A DNA stretch of 64,000 nucleotides from Symbiodinium natans. Its lineage: Eukaryota; Sar; Dinophyceae; Suessiales; Symbiodiniaceae. The notes beneath the pieces are model-generated. The model was not told where the DNA came from. It was given only the letters and a program-made list of their open reading frames with translations, and ran no database searches. The stretch's first letter is position 1; every line of letters begins with the position of its first letter. Both the position numbers and the translations under genes were made by a program. Of this stretch, positions 53,179 to 63,848 are shown in pieces. The DNA lies in contig CAJNDS010000813.1 of NCBI GenBank assembly GCA_905221605.1, forward strand, positions 715,001 to 779,000, in the 5' to 3' direction.

Positions 53179-53739
53179 CTTAGAACCCGAAAAAACCGAT
53201 CTATAAACTCTATGAACAAGATAAACCCTAGAAAGCCCGCAGAGTTTTACAAGCCCTACTGACCCTAGAACCAATAACGCCCGAAGCCGGAGCAAGAGAG
53301 CAAATTTGGGCACAGGACCATGACCCTAATTCCAAAACCCTGAACCCTGGACCCGACACCCTAAACCCTAAAACCCTAAACCCTAAAAAAGCGGGCGGAG
53401 GTCGGGAGCCCTCATCGTTGTAGTAGATTTTCACGCTACGCGACCCGCCGCGGCCCCGCGGCCTGCGCGTGCCTACTGGAGACCGCGGGGAGATGTGTCT
53501 CTCGAGTCGGCGCCTGGATGCAACCCAGGGTTCAGGGTTCAGGGTTTAATGTTTAGGGTTTAGGGTTTAATTAGGGGTTAGGGGTTAGTTAGGGTTGCCT
53601 TGAGGCGGGAGTCAGGCTGAATGGTTTTCGCTGCAATTATCGTGGAACTCCAGTGCAGGAAGAGGTCCACACAAAGTTGCAGCTGGATCACACGAGTATC
53701 CCTGGGTTGGAACCGCGAGACTTGGCACCGTGAGCTTAT

Positions 53740-53870
53740 GCCGCCCGGTGAAGTGGCAAATGAGGGGCGTGCAAGTGGTCAAGGCGTGTTGGGGAGGGGA
53801 TTAGAGGTGGGGGTACCTGTTTTATACTACCCACACACCTAACCCCGAGGTCAAAAAGCATGCCACCCCC
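53740..53870. repeat. Dispersed repeat shared with 56330-56430
   Basis: Both copies contain GGGGAGGGGATTAGAGGTGGG followed by ACCCACACACCTA / ACCCATACACCTA and CCGAGG. Confidence 0.7.
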
Positions 53871-53952
53871 GAGACTCATGTCGGTTTCAACCTCCAGCAA
53901 GCCTGTACCCTAAACCCGAAACCCTAAACCCTAAATGAAGAAGGTGATTAAT

Positions 53953-54828
53953 TAAAGCATATATCAGGTCGCATGAACTTGTTCTGCCCACCTGCCTCCA
54001 CCCTGACATCCACAAGGTGGGATGCAGGGTAGGGGGACAGAGCACCGGGGTAACTGGCTCTTAAGGGCTACAGCTTGGCTTCAGCGCCCCCCTCGGCCTG
54101 CCATTCGCCAGGAGGCTGGGCGAAGCTGTCCATCCCTTCCGGGAGACGAGCATCTATACCAACACATGCTGTAGCATCGCATTGCGCTCTGGCACTGCTC
54201 CCCCCCTGTCCGCGGCAGTGGGCCGGCTACGCAAACTCTGTCCAAGATCCGCCGTCCACCCGGGCGTGCATCACTCAAACAAGAGCGCGCCCATACACTA
54301 CTGTCCAAGATCCGCCGTCCGCCCGGGCGTGCATCACTCAAACAAGAGCGCGCCCATACACTACACTGCGCCAAGGACCGCTTACCTTCCTGAAGACGAT
54401 TTCTGCCTTTGGACTACCTCACCTTCCTCCGCCAGGGCAGCCTTCCCTTACAACCAATGTCCCGTGTCTCCTGGAAAATGGTGCCGTCGCCATCGCAGCC
54501 CCCCTCCATCCTCCAGGCCCATCGCAGCAACATTGCAATTGCGGCGGCGTGCTGGTCTAACGAAGTCCTCCAAAGAGTAAGGCATGCTCTGGCATGGTAT
54601 AGCGGAAGCGCATCTTTGCAGCGCATAGCTTTTTCACACGTGTGTTCGTGCCTAGGCCATTGGGCGTCATATCCTGAAGAAGTTGATTCAAGCATATATC
54701 AGGTCGCATGATCTTGTTCTGCCCACCTGCCTCCCACATCCACAAGGTGGGATGCAGGGTAGGGCGGGTAGGGGGACAACGCACGGGGTCAACCGGCTCT
54801 TAAGGGCGACAGCTTGGCTTCAGCACTA
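53953..54828. repeat. Two direct repeats of about 140 bp around a 0.6-kb core with a 61-bp tandem duplication
   Basis: AGCATATATCAGGTCGCATG...CAGCTTGGCTTCAGC occurs at about 53956-54085 and 54690-54827. The core holds GTCCAAGATCCGCCGTCC...CGCGCCCATACACTAC twice (54239-54301 and 54300-54362). Several frames are open in the core, none recognisable. Confidence 0.8.
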
Positions 54829-54942
54829 AACCCTAAACCCTAAACCCTAAACCCCTAAACCCCGAAACCCCTAAACCCCTAAACCCCTAAACCCCTAAAC
54901 CCCTAAACCCCTAAACCCCTAAACCCTAAACCCTAAACCCTA
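54825..54942. repeat. CCCTAAA / CCCCTAAA array
   Basis: Mixed 7- and 8-base units. Confidence 0.95.
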
Positions 54943-54999
54943 CACAAAGTTGGAAGGGCAAGGAGCCAGGTGCACAGTCCCCACACACGGTACGGGGGC

Positions 55000-55120
55000 G
55001 CGTGTTTTTTTTGTTTTTGCTGCGGGTGCGGGGGCCACGCGCCAGGTCACTCACTCAGCGGGGCGGCCCCCCAAAAAAAAACACAGCAAAAAAGCACCCA
55101 CAGCAAAAACAAAACACGGG
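55000..55120. repeat. Inverted GTTTTTGCTG/CAGCAAAAAC arms
   Basis: CGTGTTTTTTTTGTTTTTGC at about 55002 and GCAAAAAC near 55100 are partly complementary, around a GGCGGCC-rich middle; a degraded foldback. Confidence 0.45.
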
Positions 55121-55262
55121 TTCCGGCTTAGGGCTTAGGGCTTAGGGTTTAGGGTTTAGGCATTGGGGTTTAGGGTTGGGGTTTGGGAGAGCCTGCAGCC
55201 GCGCCCCTGAAGGGGCCGCCAAGAGGGTGCAGGGTCCGGGGTTTAGGGTTTAGGGTTTAGGA

Positions 55263-55361
55263 GTCATAACCCACTAATAAGCCCCTTAAGTGCCCGAACA
55301 GGGATATCATGGGGTGATAGGTGCTGCTACAAGTGGGTTACTAAAAACCATAACCCTCCAG
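55263..55361. repeat. TACTTGGAGGTTCA family, copy 4, left end replaced by TTTAGGG
   Basis: Inner arms GTCATAACCCACTAATAAG and AAGTGGGTTACTAAAAACCATAAC; right end ACCCTCCAG. The left terminus is missing and an array abuts. Confidence 0.55.
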
Positions 55362-55461
55362 GTAGCTTCATCTCAGATATGTCATCTGACCCCAAACCCT
55401 AAACCCGAAACCCCAAACCCCAAACCTGCAATGAAAGGGGGAGGGAGAGGGGGGGGGGGGG

Positions 55462-55630
55462 CACCCTAAACCCTAAACCCTAAACCCTAAACCCTAAACC
55501 CTAAACCCTAAACCCTAAACCCTAAACCCTAAACCCTAAACCTAAACCCTAAACCCTAAACCCTAAATCCTAAATCCTAAATCCTAAACCCTAAACCCTA
55601 AACCCTAAACCCTAACCCTAAACCCTGAAC
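55462..55630. repeat. CCCTAAA array
   Basis: About 22 copies after a G tract. Confidence 0.96.
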
Positions 55631-56540
55631 CCCTGGACTTTGCAAGTATTTGAGGCCAGTGACGGTCCTGATCTCCTGACCGCCAATCGACCGGAAGGCC
55701 TGCTTTGGGACCGTGTTGAGGGTTTCGGGTTTAGGGTTTAATTGGTTAGGGTTTAGGACTTAGGGTAACTTTGACCCCAAAAACCGAAAATTTCCGTGGT
55801 CATCAGGTTGGGTTTGATGCAGCTTTCCCTGTGATGCAGGAACTTAAATTCAGTTACCCTAATTTTAACGCTACGCGACCCGCCTCGGCCTGGCCCAGCG
55901 CAGCCCCGTGAGCATGTGCATGGTTGATGCGTCCTTGCCCAGAACCTTTACGCGCAAACGACGCAGTTGAGCACAGGACCGATTGAGACCCGACCATGCC
56001 TGACAGTCCATCTGCAGCTGGGTGAGTGGGATGTCCTGCCTGGCCGAACTGTTTTTAGCCCATCCTAAGTAAGTTGCGCTCGGTAGTTTGGCCAGACGCA
56101 TGTAGCCGCCTCATGCATCAACGCCAGATGCTAGGCCCTAGACCCTAAACCCTAAACCCTAGACCCTAAACCCTAAACCCTAAACCCTAAACCGCATGCC
56201 CAACAGAGGCGTGCCTAGCGCGACGTCAGGTTTCACACGCAGAAATGAGTGGCGCAGAGAGCTTGGGGGTGGGGTCCCGTATCTCAAGGCCAAAACTGCC
56301 CTGGTCCTGTTGCGCCGTCCGCGTCTGAGGGGGGTACCCATTGCAGGGGGTGCAAACTGGCTCCGTGCTGGGGAGGGGATTAGAGGTGGGGAGCCTGCTT
56401 TGTACCACCCATACACCTACGGCCCGAGGCCTCGGCGGATAATTATGAATAAGATCTTCTTGCTATATAGCTTGAGTTCCCTCAACAAGAACCTGAGCCC
56501 CAACCCGAAACCCGAAGCCCTAAACCCTAAACTTGACCAG

Positions 56541-56646
56541 GTTCCGGCGGAAGCCCTCGAATTGGAGCCGACACGACCGTTGCGGACGGCGTCATGGAAA
56601 GGACCACCAGGGATTGTTTGGGACATGAACCCGGAGACTGGCTCAA
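56541..56646 (+). CDS. Isolated plus-strand exon
   Basis: Between TTGACCAG and a GTTTAG donor that starts a TTTAGGG array. Frame reads VPAEALELEPTRPLR...GPPGIVWDMNPETGS. Family not recognised. Confidence 0.4.
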
Positions 56647-57037
56647 GTTTAGGGTTTAGGGGTTTAGGGTTTAGGGGTTTAGGGTTTAGGGCTTAGGGTT
56701 TAGGGTTTAATTAGGGTTTAGGGTTTAGGGTTTGGGGTGCTGGTTGAGGGAACTCCTGAAAGAACTCCTACTTCTGCAAAGGCTTGGGGTTTAGGTGTTC
56801 GGGCTTCCGAGGCTTTCTTGCGACCCTAAACCCTAACATGCCTGCCCCTAAGCTCCAAAACCTTCAACCCTAAACCCTAAACGTAAAACCCTAAAACCCC
56901 TAAACCCTAAACCCTAAACCTTAGTTGGTTTAGGGGGCCACACTCTAAACCCTCCACCCAAAACTGAGTTCTCAATCCCGGAACCCTGCGCCCTTTACCC
57001 TGAACCCTGGACCCTCGGCCCTAAACTCAGGGCCTAG

Positions 57038-57063
57038 GCCGCCCCCCTACAGAGGGGGGCGGC
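57038..57063. repeat. Perfect GC-rich hairpin
   Basis: 11-bp perfect arms GCCGCCCCCCT / AGGGGGGCGGC with a 4-base loop (ACAG). Isolated; not part of a gene I can see. Confidence 0.9.
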
Positions 57064-57199
57064 GCTTAAGCCCTTCGACTTCTATGGCGAAGGTCGACCC
57101 AGGTCGCTTGCCCACCTCCTGCAGCTCGGAGGTCGGTAGCACCCACGATGGGCCCGGTACCGGAGCAGGCTGAAAACCGCGTCTGGGACCTGCCTAACC

Positions 57200-58720
57200 C
57201 CCTGACATGAGATGCCCTGGAACGGAAGAAGTTTTTGGAGTGGCCAGTTGACTGGCTTGAGTTTAGGCCTAAACCCTAAAAGGAGGTTTGGGTGGTTTTG
57301 CCGCCTGAGACGGCGTGGGGTGGGAGAAAGGTGTTAGGGTGGCCCTCCACGATCGGGCCATGGCCGCGCTTCGCATTGCTCGATGCCTTCAAGGCTCTAC
57401 TGAAAACCGTCACATTTACAGCTTGTACGCCATACTGCAGCAAACCCTAAACCCTAAACCCTAAACCCTAACCCCTAAACCCTAAACCTGAATTGGTTTT
57501 GGCTGCTTTCTGGCCCCCAAAGAGGATTGACGAGATGTCAATTTCTGCATGCAGCCGAGTCTCTTGGCAAGCAGCTCCCTGGCTTGAAATGGGGTTTAGG
57601 GTTTAGGGTTTAGGGTTTAGGGTTCAGGGTTTAGGGTTTAGGGTTTAGGGTTTAGGGTTTAGGGCTAGGGTGACTTAAAGGCTGTATGGTCCTTCCTGAT
57701 CTCTATGCAGCCCTGTCACCCTCCCCCCCCTCCTAACCGTGTAGTCGAGTCAAGAGGTTGGCGCAGAGCTTTGTACATTGCATGTTTGTCACCGGAAGTC
57801 CTAACTCTAAGCCTTAAGCCCCAAAGTCTACACCCCAAACCCTTAAGCCTTAAACCCTCAAACCCTAAACCCTAAACCCTAAACTTTTCAAATCACCTGC
57901 CCAGCTTCCTAGGCGTGCAGTGGAGCCCCTTGGCTTTGTCAAGCCACCCGCAGCTTCGTTGTCCACCCTTAGGATTTAGGGTTTAGGGTTTAGGGTCTAG
58001 AGTCTAGGGTCGAGGGTTCAGGGTCAACCCTAAACCCTAAACCCTTGACCCCAAGGGTTTCGCGCTGGGCCTTTTTCGGGTTTGTGTTGTGTTCGGTTTT
58101 TGGTGTGGGGTCTTCTTCTTGCCTCCTAGCAGTGGGTTTTGCACACAGGGTTGCTGGTGTTCTGTATTCTAGGACCCGGAGTGGGCGCTGATTCCCTTTT
58201 TGTTTTTGGGTTTAGGTTCCCTTACAAGGCCCTTTAAGCCAACAAGGGCACCCCTTTCATTCTGCACATTCCTAGAGTTACTCTCGGGTCTAGGTATAGA
58301 ACGCGGCCCGAATTCATTTCCCAGAAGAGGTATCACCCTAGCAGCCCTGGAATGTAAGGGTAGTTGCTTGGCCCTAAAAATGTGGGCCCTGACCTACCCT
58401 CATAACATACCAAAGTGCATGGCCACACGCTTCCATCACAAGCCCTAAGCCCTACACCTAAACCTTGAACCCCAAACCAAGTTTGGGGTTAGGGCTTAGA
58501 GGGACGCAGCCGAGGGCCCGCGATCGGAGATCTTCAGTGTCTTGGCTTGAGAGTAGAGCAGGTGGGGAGGTGTGGGTGGAGGAAACCCCTCATCTTGAAA
58601 TTTTTGTCCCACCCTAAACTCTAGCCCCCCTCATCCCTCACGGCCTTGAGCCTAAGCCCCCGACCGAGCTTTCAAAGGTTTGGGGTTCAGGGTGTTGACA
58701 CGCGGTTCCCTCCCTTAACC
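57200..58720. other. Repeat-rich stretch without a supported gene
   Basis: Short unique segments alternate with CCCTAAA/TTTAGGG arrays (57442-57485, 57595-57665, 57852-57885). Some segments have AG and GT boundaries, but none gives a convincing frame. Confidence 0.5.
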
Positions 58721-58729
58721 TAATCCCTC

Positions 58730-59245
58730 AACCCAAATCCCTGAATCCTCAACCCTAAGCCCTAAATCCCTACACCCTAAACCCTAAATCCTAAATCCCT
58801 AAACCTCAAACCCAAAACCCCTAAACCCTAAAATAGACCCCGAAATCCCTAAACCCAAAACCCCTAAACCCTAAAATAGACCCCGAAATCCCTCAACCCT
58901 AAACCCCCAAATCCCTAAATCCCTCAACCCTAAACCCTCAACCCTAAATCCCTCAACCCCAAAACCCTAAATCCCTGAATCCCTAAACCCTAAATCCCAA
59001 ATCCCTAAACCCTAACACCCTGTTCCATAAATCCTAAACCCTAACACCCTAAATCCCTAATCCCTAAATCCCCAAACCCTAAACCCTAAACCCTCAACCC
59101 TAAATCCCTGATTCCGAAGCCCTAAATCCCTACACCCTAATCCCCATAAACCTCACACCCTAAACCATAAACCAACCCCAAAACCCTAAAACCCTCAACC
59201 CTAAATCCCTCATCCCTAAACCCTAAACCCTAAACCCTAAGTCCA
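58730..59245. repeat. Degenerate CCCTAAA array with CCCTAAAT and CCCCAAAA variants
   Basis: Half a kilobase of diverged telomere-like units, including a 39-bp tandem around AAATAGACCCCGAAATCCC (about 58830-58890). Confidence 0.9.
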
Positions 59246-59319
59246 GGCGAGCCAGATGCTCCTGGTAAGGCCAGCTCGGATGGCGTCAGCCAAAGTGCGT
59301 CCGAGCACCTCGGCCTTGG

Positions 59320-59515
59320 TTTAGCGTTTAGGGTTTAGGGTTTAGGGTCTAGGGTTCAGGGTTTAGGGTCTAGGGTTCAGGGTCTAGGGTTTAGGGTTCA
59401 GGGTTTAGGGTTTAGGGTTTAGGGTTCAGGGTAAAGGTTCAGGGTTCAGGGTTCAGGGTTCAGGATTCAGGGTTTAGGGTTTAGGGTTTAGGGTTTAGGG
59501 TTTAGGGTTTAGTGG
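59320..59515. repeat. TTTAGGG/TTCAGGG array
   Basis: Blocks of TTTAGGG, GTCTAGGG and TTCAGGG. Confidence 0.95.
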
Positions 59516-59599
59516 TCACGCTGGACAAGAAAGCCTGGTTAGCCCTGGGGAAGTTCCCGAATTAAGCCAATCACGGCGCGGGATGTCTCAAGTGACTTC

Positions 59600-60115
59600 T
59601 GGGCCTAGGCCCTAAACCCTTAACCCTAAACACCCTTCAGTCCTCAACTCTCCCCCCACCCTACACCCAAGCCCTCAGCCCTTCCCTATGAAGATCCAGT
59701 GGGTTCTTTGGGCCCTATACACCGCCAAGTAGCCCTCATATGGCACCTAAATGACCCCTACGGTCCCTTAGAAGGCTCCCTCCTTTAGCCCCTTGATCCT
59801 TGGAATCCTTGGATCACTGAGGTTGGCTCGGTTGGCTCAGCGTCGGAGTCTGAGAGTTACCCGTGCTCGCGGGACCCCTTGGGTCGCTGCTGCCTCCTGA
59901 ACCCTCAACTTAGGGATGCTTGGGAATGGTGTTTACTTTTTGGGCACTAGCATTCCGAAGAAAAAGCTGAAGTCACAGAGTTTGCTAGGATTTCAAGTTC
60001 AGCAAGCCCTAAACCTGTTTTGCGGATTCCAGTAAAGTGGGGTACCTTGTCTTGGGATGCAATAGCAAGGATTACCGTACGCTAGGGAATATTAGGTTTT
60101 TTTTTTTGGGGGGGG
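59600..60115. other. Unassigned sequence
   Basis: Short CT-rich and T-rich patches, no gene or repeat family recognised. Confidence 0.4.
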
Positions 60116-60120
60116 GAATG

Positions 60121-60275
60121 CCCTAAACCCTAAACCCTAAACCCTAAACCCTAAACCCTCAACATAACCCCTAAACCCTAAACCCTAAACCCTAAACCCT
60201 AAACCCTAAACCCTAAACCCTAAACCCTAAACCCTAAACCCTAAACCCTAAACCCTAAACCCTAAACCCTAAACC
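60121..60275. repeat. CCCTAAA array
   Basis: About twenty copies with one CCTCAAC/ATAACCC interruption. Confidence 0.96.
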
Positions 60276-60647
60276 GCAACCCCATCAGGGTTGGGTTGAG
60301 GGTTGACAAGCTGAGGAAACCCTGTAGAGTGGGTAGTGTCGCGGGCCCTTAAATTCAGCCCCTCACTTTCTTCAAAGGGTTCCGAAGTATGGGTCCTTAG
60401 GTTGTACAGGGTGACCCTAAACCCTAAACCCTAAACCCTAAACCCTAAACTGTACAAGGGGTCCCGTTTTCAGGGCCCATATTGCGGGACCATGTACCCT
60501 AAGAGTTGAGGAAGCCCTTGGGGTACTATAGGGGTCGGAAGAAGTACGAGTAGAATTCCCTTATGGTGGTCTCTTTGTAAATATGCTACAATAACCCCCC
60601 CCCCCCCCCAATATTTTAAGGAAAAAGGCCCCTATAGTACCTTTGTT

Positions 60648-60725
60648 ATTGTGGGGTATCATTCTACATTGTTAAGGCTACTTAAACTCAACAAGGAATC
60701 TACATGTAAATTTTTAAATACTCTG
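60648..60725. repeat. Dispersed repeat of about 85 bp, second copy
   Basis: Counterpart of 38620-38705 (intron 1 of the B-box gene). Confidence 0.7.
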
Positions 60726-61054
60726 CAAACCCCTAAACCCTAAACCCTAAACCCTAAACCATGAACTAGGTACAACCTTAGGGTTTTAAGATCCCTTGTG
60801 GGAAGCATGTGGGTCGGACCGGTGATTTTGTGGGGAGAAGGGGCCTCTCCACCCTGAACAGTTCAGGGTTTAGCGTTTAGGGTTTAGGGTTTAGGGTTGG
60901 AAAATGCCCGGCAACCTGGATTGGCCATCTTGGTCCGATTCTGCCTGCAGTCACCAGCAACACTGCGGCGGGAGCGCCGATGTCATTTAGAATACATGCC
61001 TCTGGATTTAGGGTTTAGGGTTTAGGGTTTATGCAGGGCCTTTGTCTTTTCCAG

Positions 61055-61186
61055 AAATCATGCAGAGCTCGCGAGAGGAAGCTCAGCGAAAGCTTTATGC
61101 CCCAAGAGTCCAAGAGCACGAAAGCCCCATAAGCACCGAACCTCCAATTTCACGGGGCAGCTTCTCGACTCTTTGCAGAATGCTTG
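61055..61186 (+). CDS. Isolated plus-strand exon ending at a repeat terminus
   Basis: After CTTTTCCAG, 43 codons in one frame (IMQSSREEAQRKLYAP, ISRGSFSTLCRML) run up to TGCTTG at 61181-61186, where GAGG of a TACTTGGAGGTTCA-family element begins. Not recognised. Confidence 0.45.
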
Positions 61187-61300
61187 GAGGTTCACGGCAC
61201 TTAGTAACCCAATTATAACTGTACTTGTAACCCAATTGTAGCCCTATTAGGGTACTCAAGGGGCTAATGGGCGGGTTTTTCTACACGTATAATTGGGTTC
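61182..61300. repeat. TACTTGGAGGTTCA family, copy 5
   Basis: GCTTGGAGGTTCACGGCAC, inner ACCCAATTATAACTGTACTT and GTATAATTGGGTT arms; right terminus replaced by CCTCAACCC words. Confidence 0.65.
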
Positions 61301-62299
61301 AGCCCTCAACCCTAAACCTCAAACCCGTATGTTGACTAGGCGAGGCTCCATGGTGGCGATGCCCTTCTGTGATGGCCTGAGTTTGACCGCAATTCACTCC
61401 GGCTCAGTGGCTCAGTGTATTACGCCCCCCCCCCCCCCCCCTAAACTGTTGGGGTTTAGGGCCGTGTAGGGTTTAGGGTTTAGGGTTTAGGGTTCAGGGT
61501 TTCAGGGTTTAGGGCCCTAAACCCAAAACCCTAAACCCGAAGCCCTAACCCCACTTTCTAGCTTGCCTGAGGACGAGGACGACGATGATACAGACTCCTC
61601 GGAGGTGACGGCATGAGAACAGTAACCCTAAACCCTCAACCCTAAACCCTAGCGGTTTAGGGTTTAAGGTTTAGGGTTTAGGATTTAGGGTTTAGGGTTT
61701 AGGGTTTCGGGCCCTAAACCCTCAACCCTGAACCCTAAGCCCTTAACCCTAATTACTTCGGAGCTTAAATCCCCTGCGCCTCGTACACCGGTTCGCGGCA
61801 CTAGTTGGTGCACTGCGGGTGTCTTCTTGCGCTGGTTTAGGGTTTAGGGTTTAGGGTTCAGGGTTCGGGACATGTTATGTTTATTCTTACTTGGGCTTTC
61901 GGAAGACCAAATTCAGGATCATCTTTCAGGCTTAAGTGGATCATATCTAGCTGATTACTCAGACGGTTTACATAGGCCCGGCCCAGCCTCGTCCAGGGTT
62001 GGTTGGTACCCTTTTATGGCTTGCTCGACCTCGAATTGGGTGCTAAGCACGATCAACCTGGAAGCCCACCAAACCCTCTAAATAACGCTATAAGCCCCGT
62101 AAACTCTATAAACCCTCTGAACCCTCTAAACTCTCTAAATCGTGCACAGCTCTAAACCCTACACGCAAAACCCTAAGAACCCCGAAGAAATTTTAACCCT
62201 AGGGGCCCTAAACCTAAACAATGCTGTCCAGGCCAGTCGGTCACCACGGGAGCAGGGGTTGGGTCTTCCATCCCTTGGCAGTTCCTCGGCTTCTGAGGT

Positions 62300-62440
62300 G
62301 GGGGGTTTAGGGTTTAGGGTTTGGGGTTTAGGGTTTAGGGTTCAGGGGTTGGGGTTTAGGGTTTAGGGTTTAGGGTTTAGGGTTTAGGGTTTAGGGTTTA
62401 GGGTTTAGGGTTTAGGGTTTAAGGTTCAAGGTTCAAGGTT
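62300..62440. repeat. TTTAGGG array
   Basis: About fifteen copies followed by TTCAAGG variants. Confidence 0.95.
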
Positions 62441-62647
62441 CAAGGTTCAAGGTCTAGGGGCTTGGGTTGATTTTGCACTCGCAGTGGCCTGGAGGTTGGG
62501 GTCCTAAGCCCTCAACCCTAAATCCTAAACCCTAAACCCTAAACCCTCAACCCTAAACCCTAAACCCTAAACCTCAATCGCGGATCGCGGATATGGCAAA
62601 GTCCATGCCTCTGAGGGTGGAAACCCTGGAGCCGTAGGTACTGTACC

Positions 62648-62845
62648 GTACTTGGAGGTTCATGGGGTTTAGGGTTTAGGGCTTAGGGTTTAGGGTTTAG
62701 GGTTTAGGGTATAACCCCAATCATAACTGTACTTGTACACCCCCCTATAAGTCCCCCAAGTAGGCTATGTAGATACACACATATATATATATATATAGAG
62801 AGAGAGACTTATAGGGGTTTTAAGTACACATGAACCTCCAAGTAC
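62648..62845. repeat. TACTTGGAGGTTCA family, copy 6, complete
   Basis: Perfect 17-bp terminal inverted repeat GTACTTGGAGGTTCATG / CATGAACCTCCAAGTAC, 198 bp. A TTTAGGG array (62665-62710) directly follows the left terminus; the interior has TATA and GA tracts and the arms CTTGTACACCCCCCTATAAG / CTTATAGGGGTTTTAAGTAC. Confidence 0.92.
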
Positions 62846-63179
62846 TCGTATAGGGTTTCGCTTTCATTGGGAATATTTTAAATTTCTGGGCACAACAGTT
62901 CTTTAAGAAACAGTGGAAATTAGATTTTTCCAGGGTTCCCATTTCAGTACAGTACTTACTGCATACAATTCAACGCCCGACTTGACAACACCCTCAACCC
63001 GAAACCCGAAGCCCTACTCGTACAACAGCCTAAGCCCAAGCTACTAAAACCCGAAACCCTAAACCCCAAGAGCCCTAAACCCTAAACCCTGAACCCGCTG
63101 AAAACTGCCTGGTGCAGCCCAGGCGCGCACCATGGACATGGCTGCGCTCCTTGTGTTTTCCACGCGCAACAGGCTCCAG

Positions 63180-63360
63180 GGTTTATAGGGTTTAGGGTTT
63201 AGCGTTTAGCGTTTAGCGTTTAGCGTTTAGCGTTTAGGGTTTAGGGTTTAGGGTTTAGGGTTTAGGATATATATGTGGATATGTATATATATATATGTAT
63301 ATAGATAGGGGTTTAGGGTTTAGGGTTTATAGGGTTTCGGGTTTATAGGGTTTTGAGGGC
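63180..63360. repeat. TTTAGGG and TTTAGCG arrays
   Basis: Five TTTAGCG units within TTTAGGG copies, then an AT tract. Confidence 0.9.
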
Positions 63361-63683
63361 TTTTGGGGGGGTTCACATTTTTTTGGGGGGCTTTAGGGTC
63401 TTTAGGTCTTTCAGGATTTTGGGGTTCAAGGGCTCAAGGGCTTGCGTTTAGGGTTTTCGGGTTCTCGGCTTTTAGGGTCTTAGTGTTGGGGGCTTTAGGG
63501 CTTCAGGTGGTAGGGCTTTGGGGCTTGTGGGGGTTCATGTTAAAGGCATAGGGTGTAGGGTTTAGGGTTTAGGGTTTAGGGTTTAGGGTTTAGGGTTTCA
63601 GGTTTCAGGGTTTTAAGGTCAGGGTGTAGAGTGGCGAGCAGACCTTACACCCTGAGCTTGCAAGCCCTCATCTTGGGACTTAA

Positions 63684-63848
63684 GGGGGTGTTCCCCAAGT
63701 AACCGTCCTTCATAGGGACTACGTATGATAGGGGGTACTAGAATCCCTCTGAAGGGCTGTTTTAGGGTTTAGGGTTTAGGGTTTAGGGTCTAGGGTTTAG
63801 GGTTTAGGGTTTAGGGTTTAGGGTTTGGAAGAAGGGGGAGCATCCCAA
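63684..63848. repeat. GGGATGTTCCCC family, copy 4, TTTAGGG array in right arm
   Basis: Left end GGGGTGTTCCCCAAGTAAC, inner CCGTCCTTCATAGGGACTAC, right end AAGAAGGGGGAGCATCCC. A TTTAGGG array (63762-63825) splits the right arm. Confidence 0.8.

Noticed and set aside
55647-55722. Plus-strand exon near 55.65 kb
   Set aside because: Two different frames are equally plausible and the donor is unclear, so it was not listed as a feature.
56180-56416. Minus-strand ORF opposite 56196-56696
   Set aside because: Low-complexity composition, overlaps a dispersed repeat, and the plus strand gives a better exon at 56541-56646.
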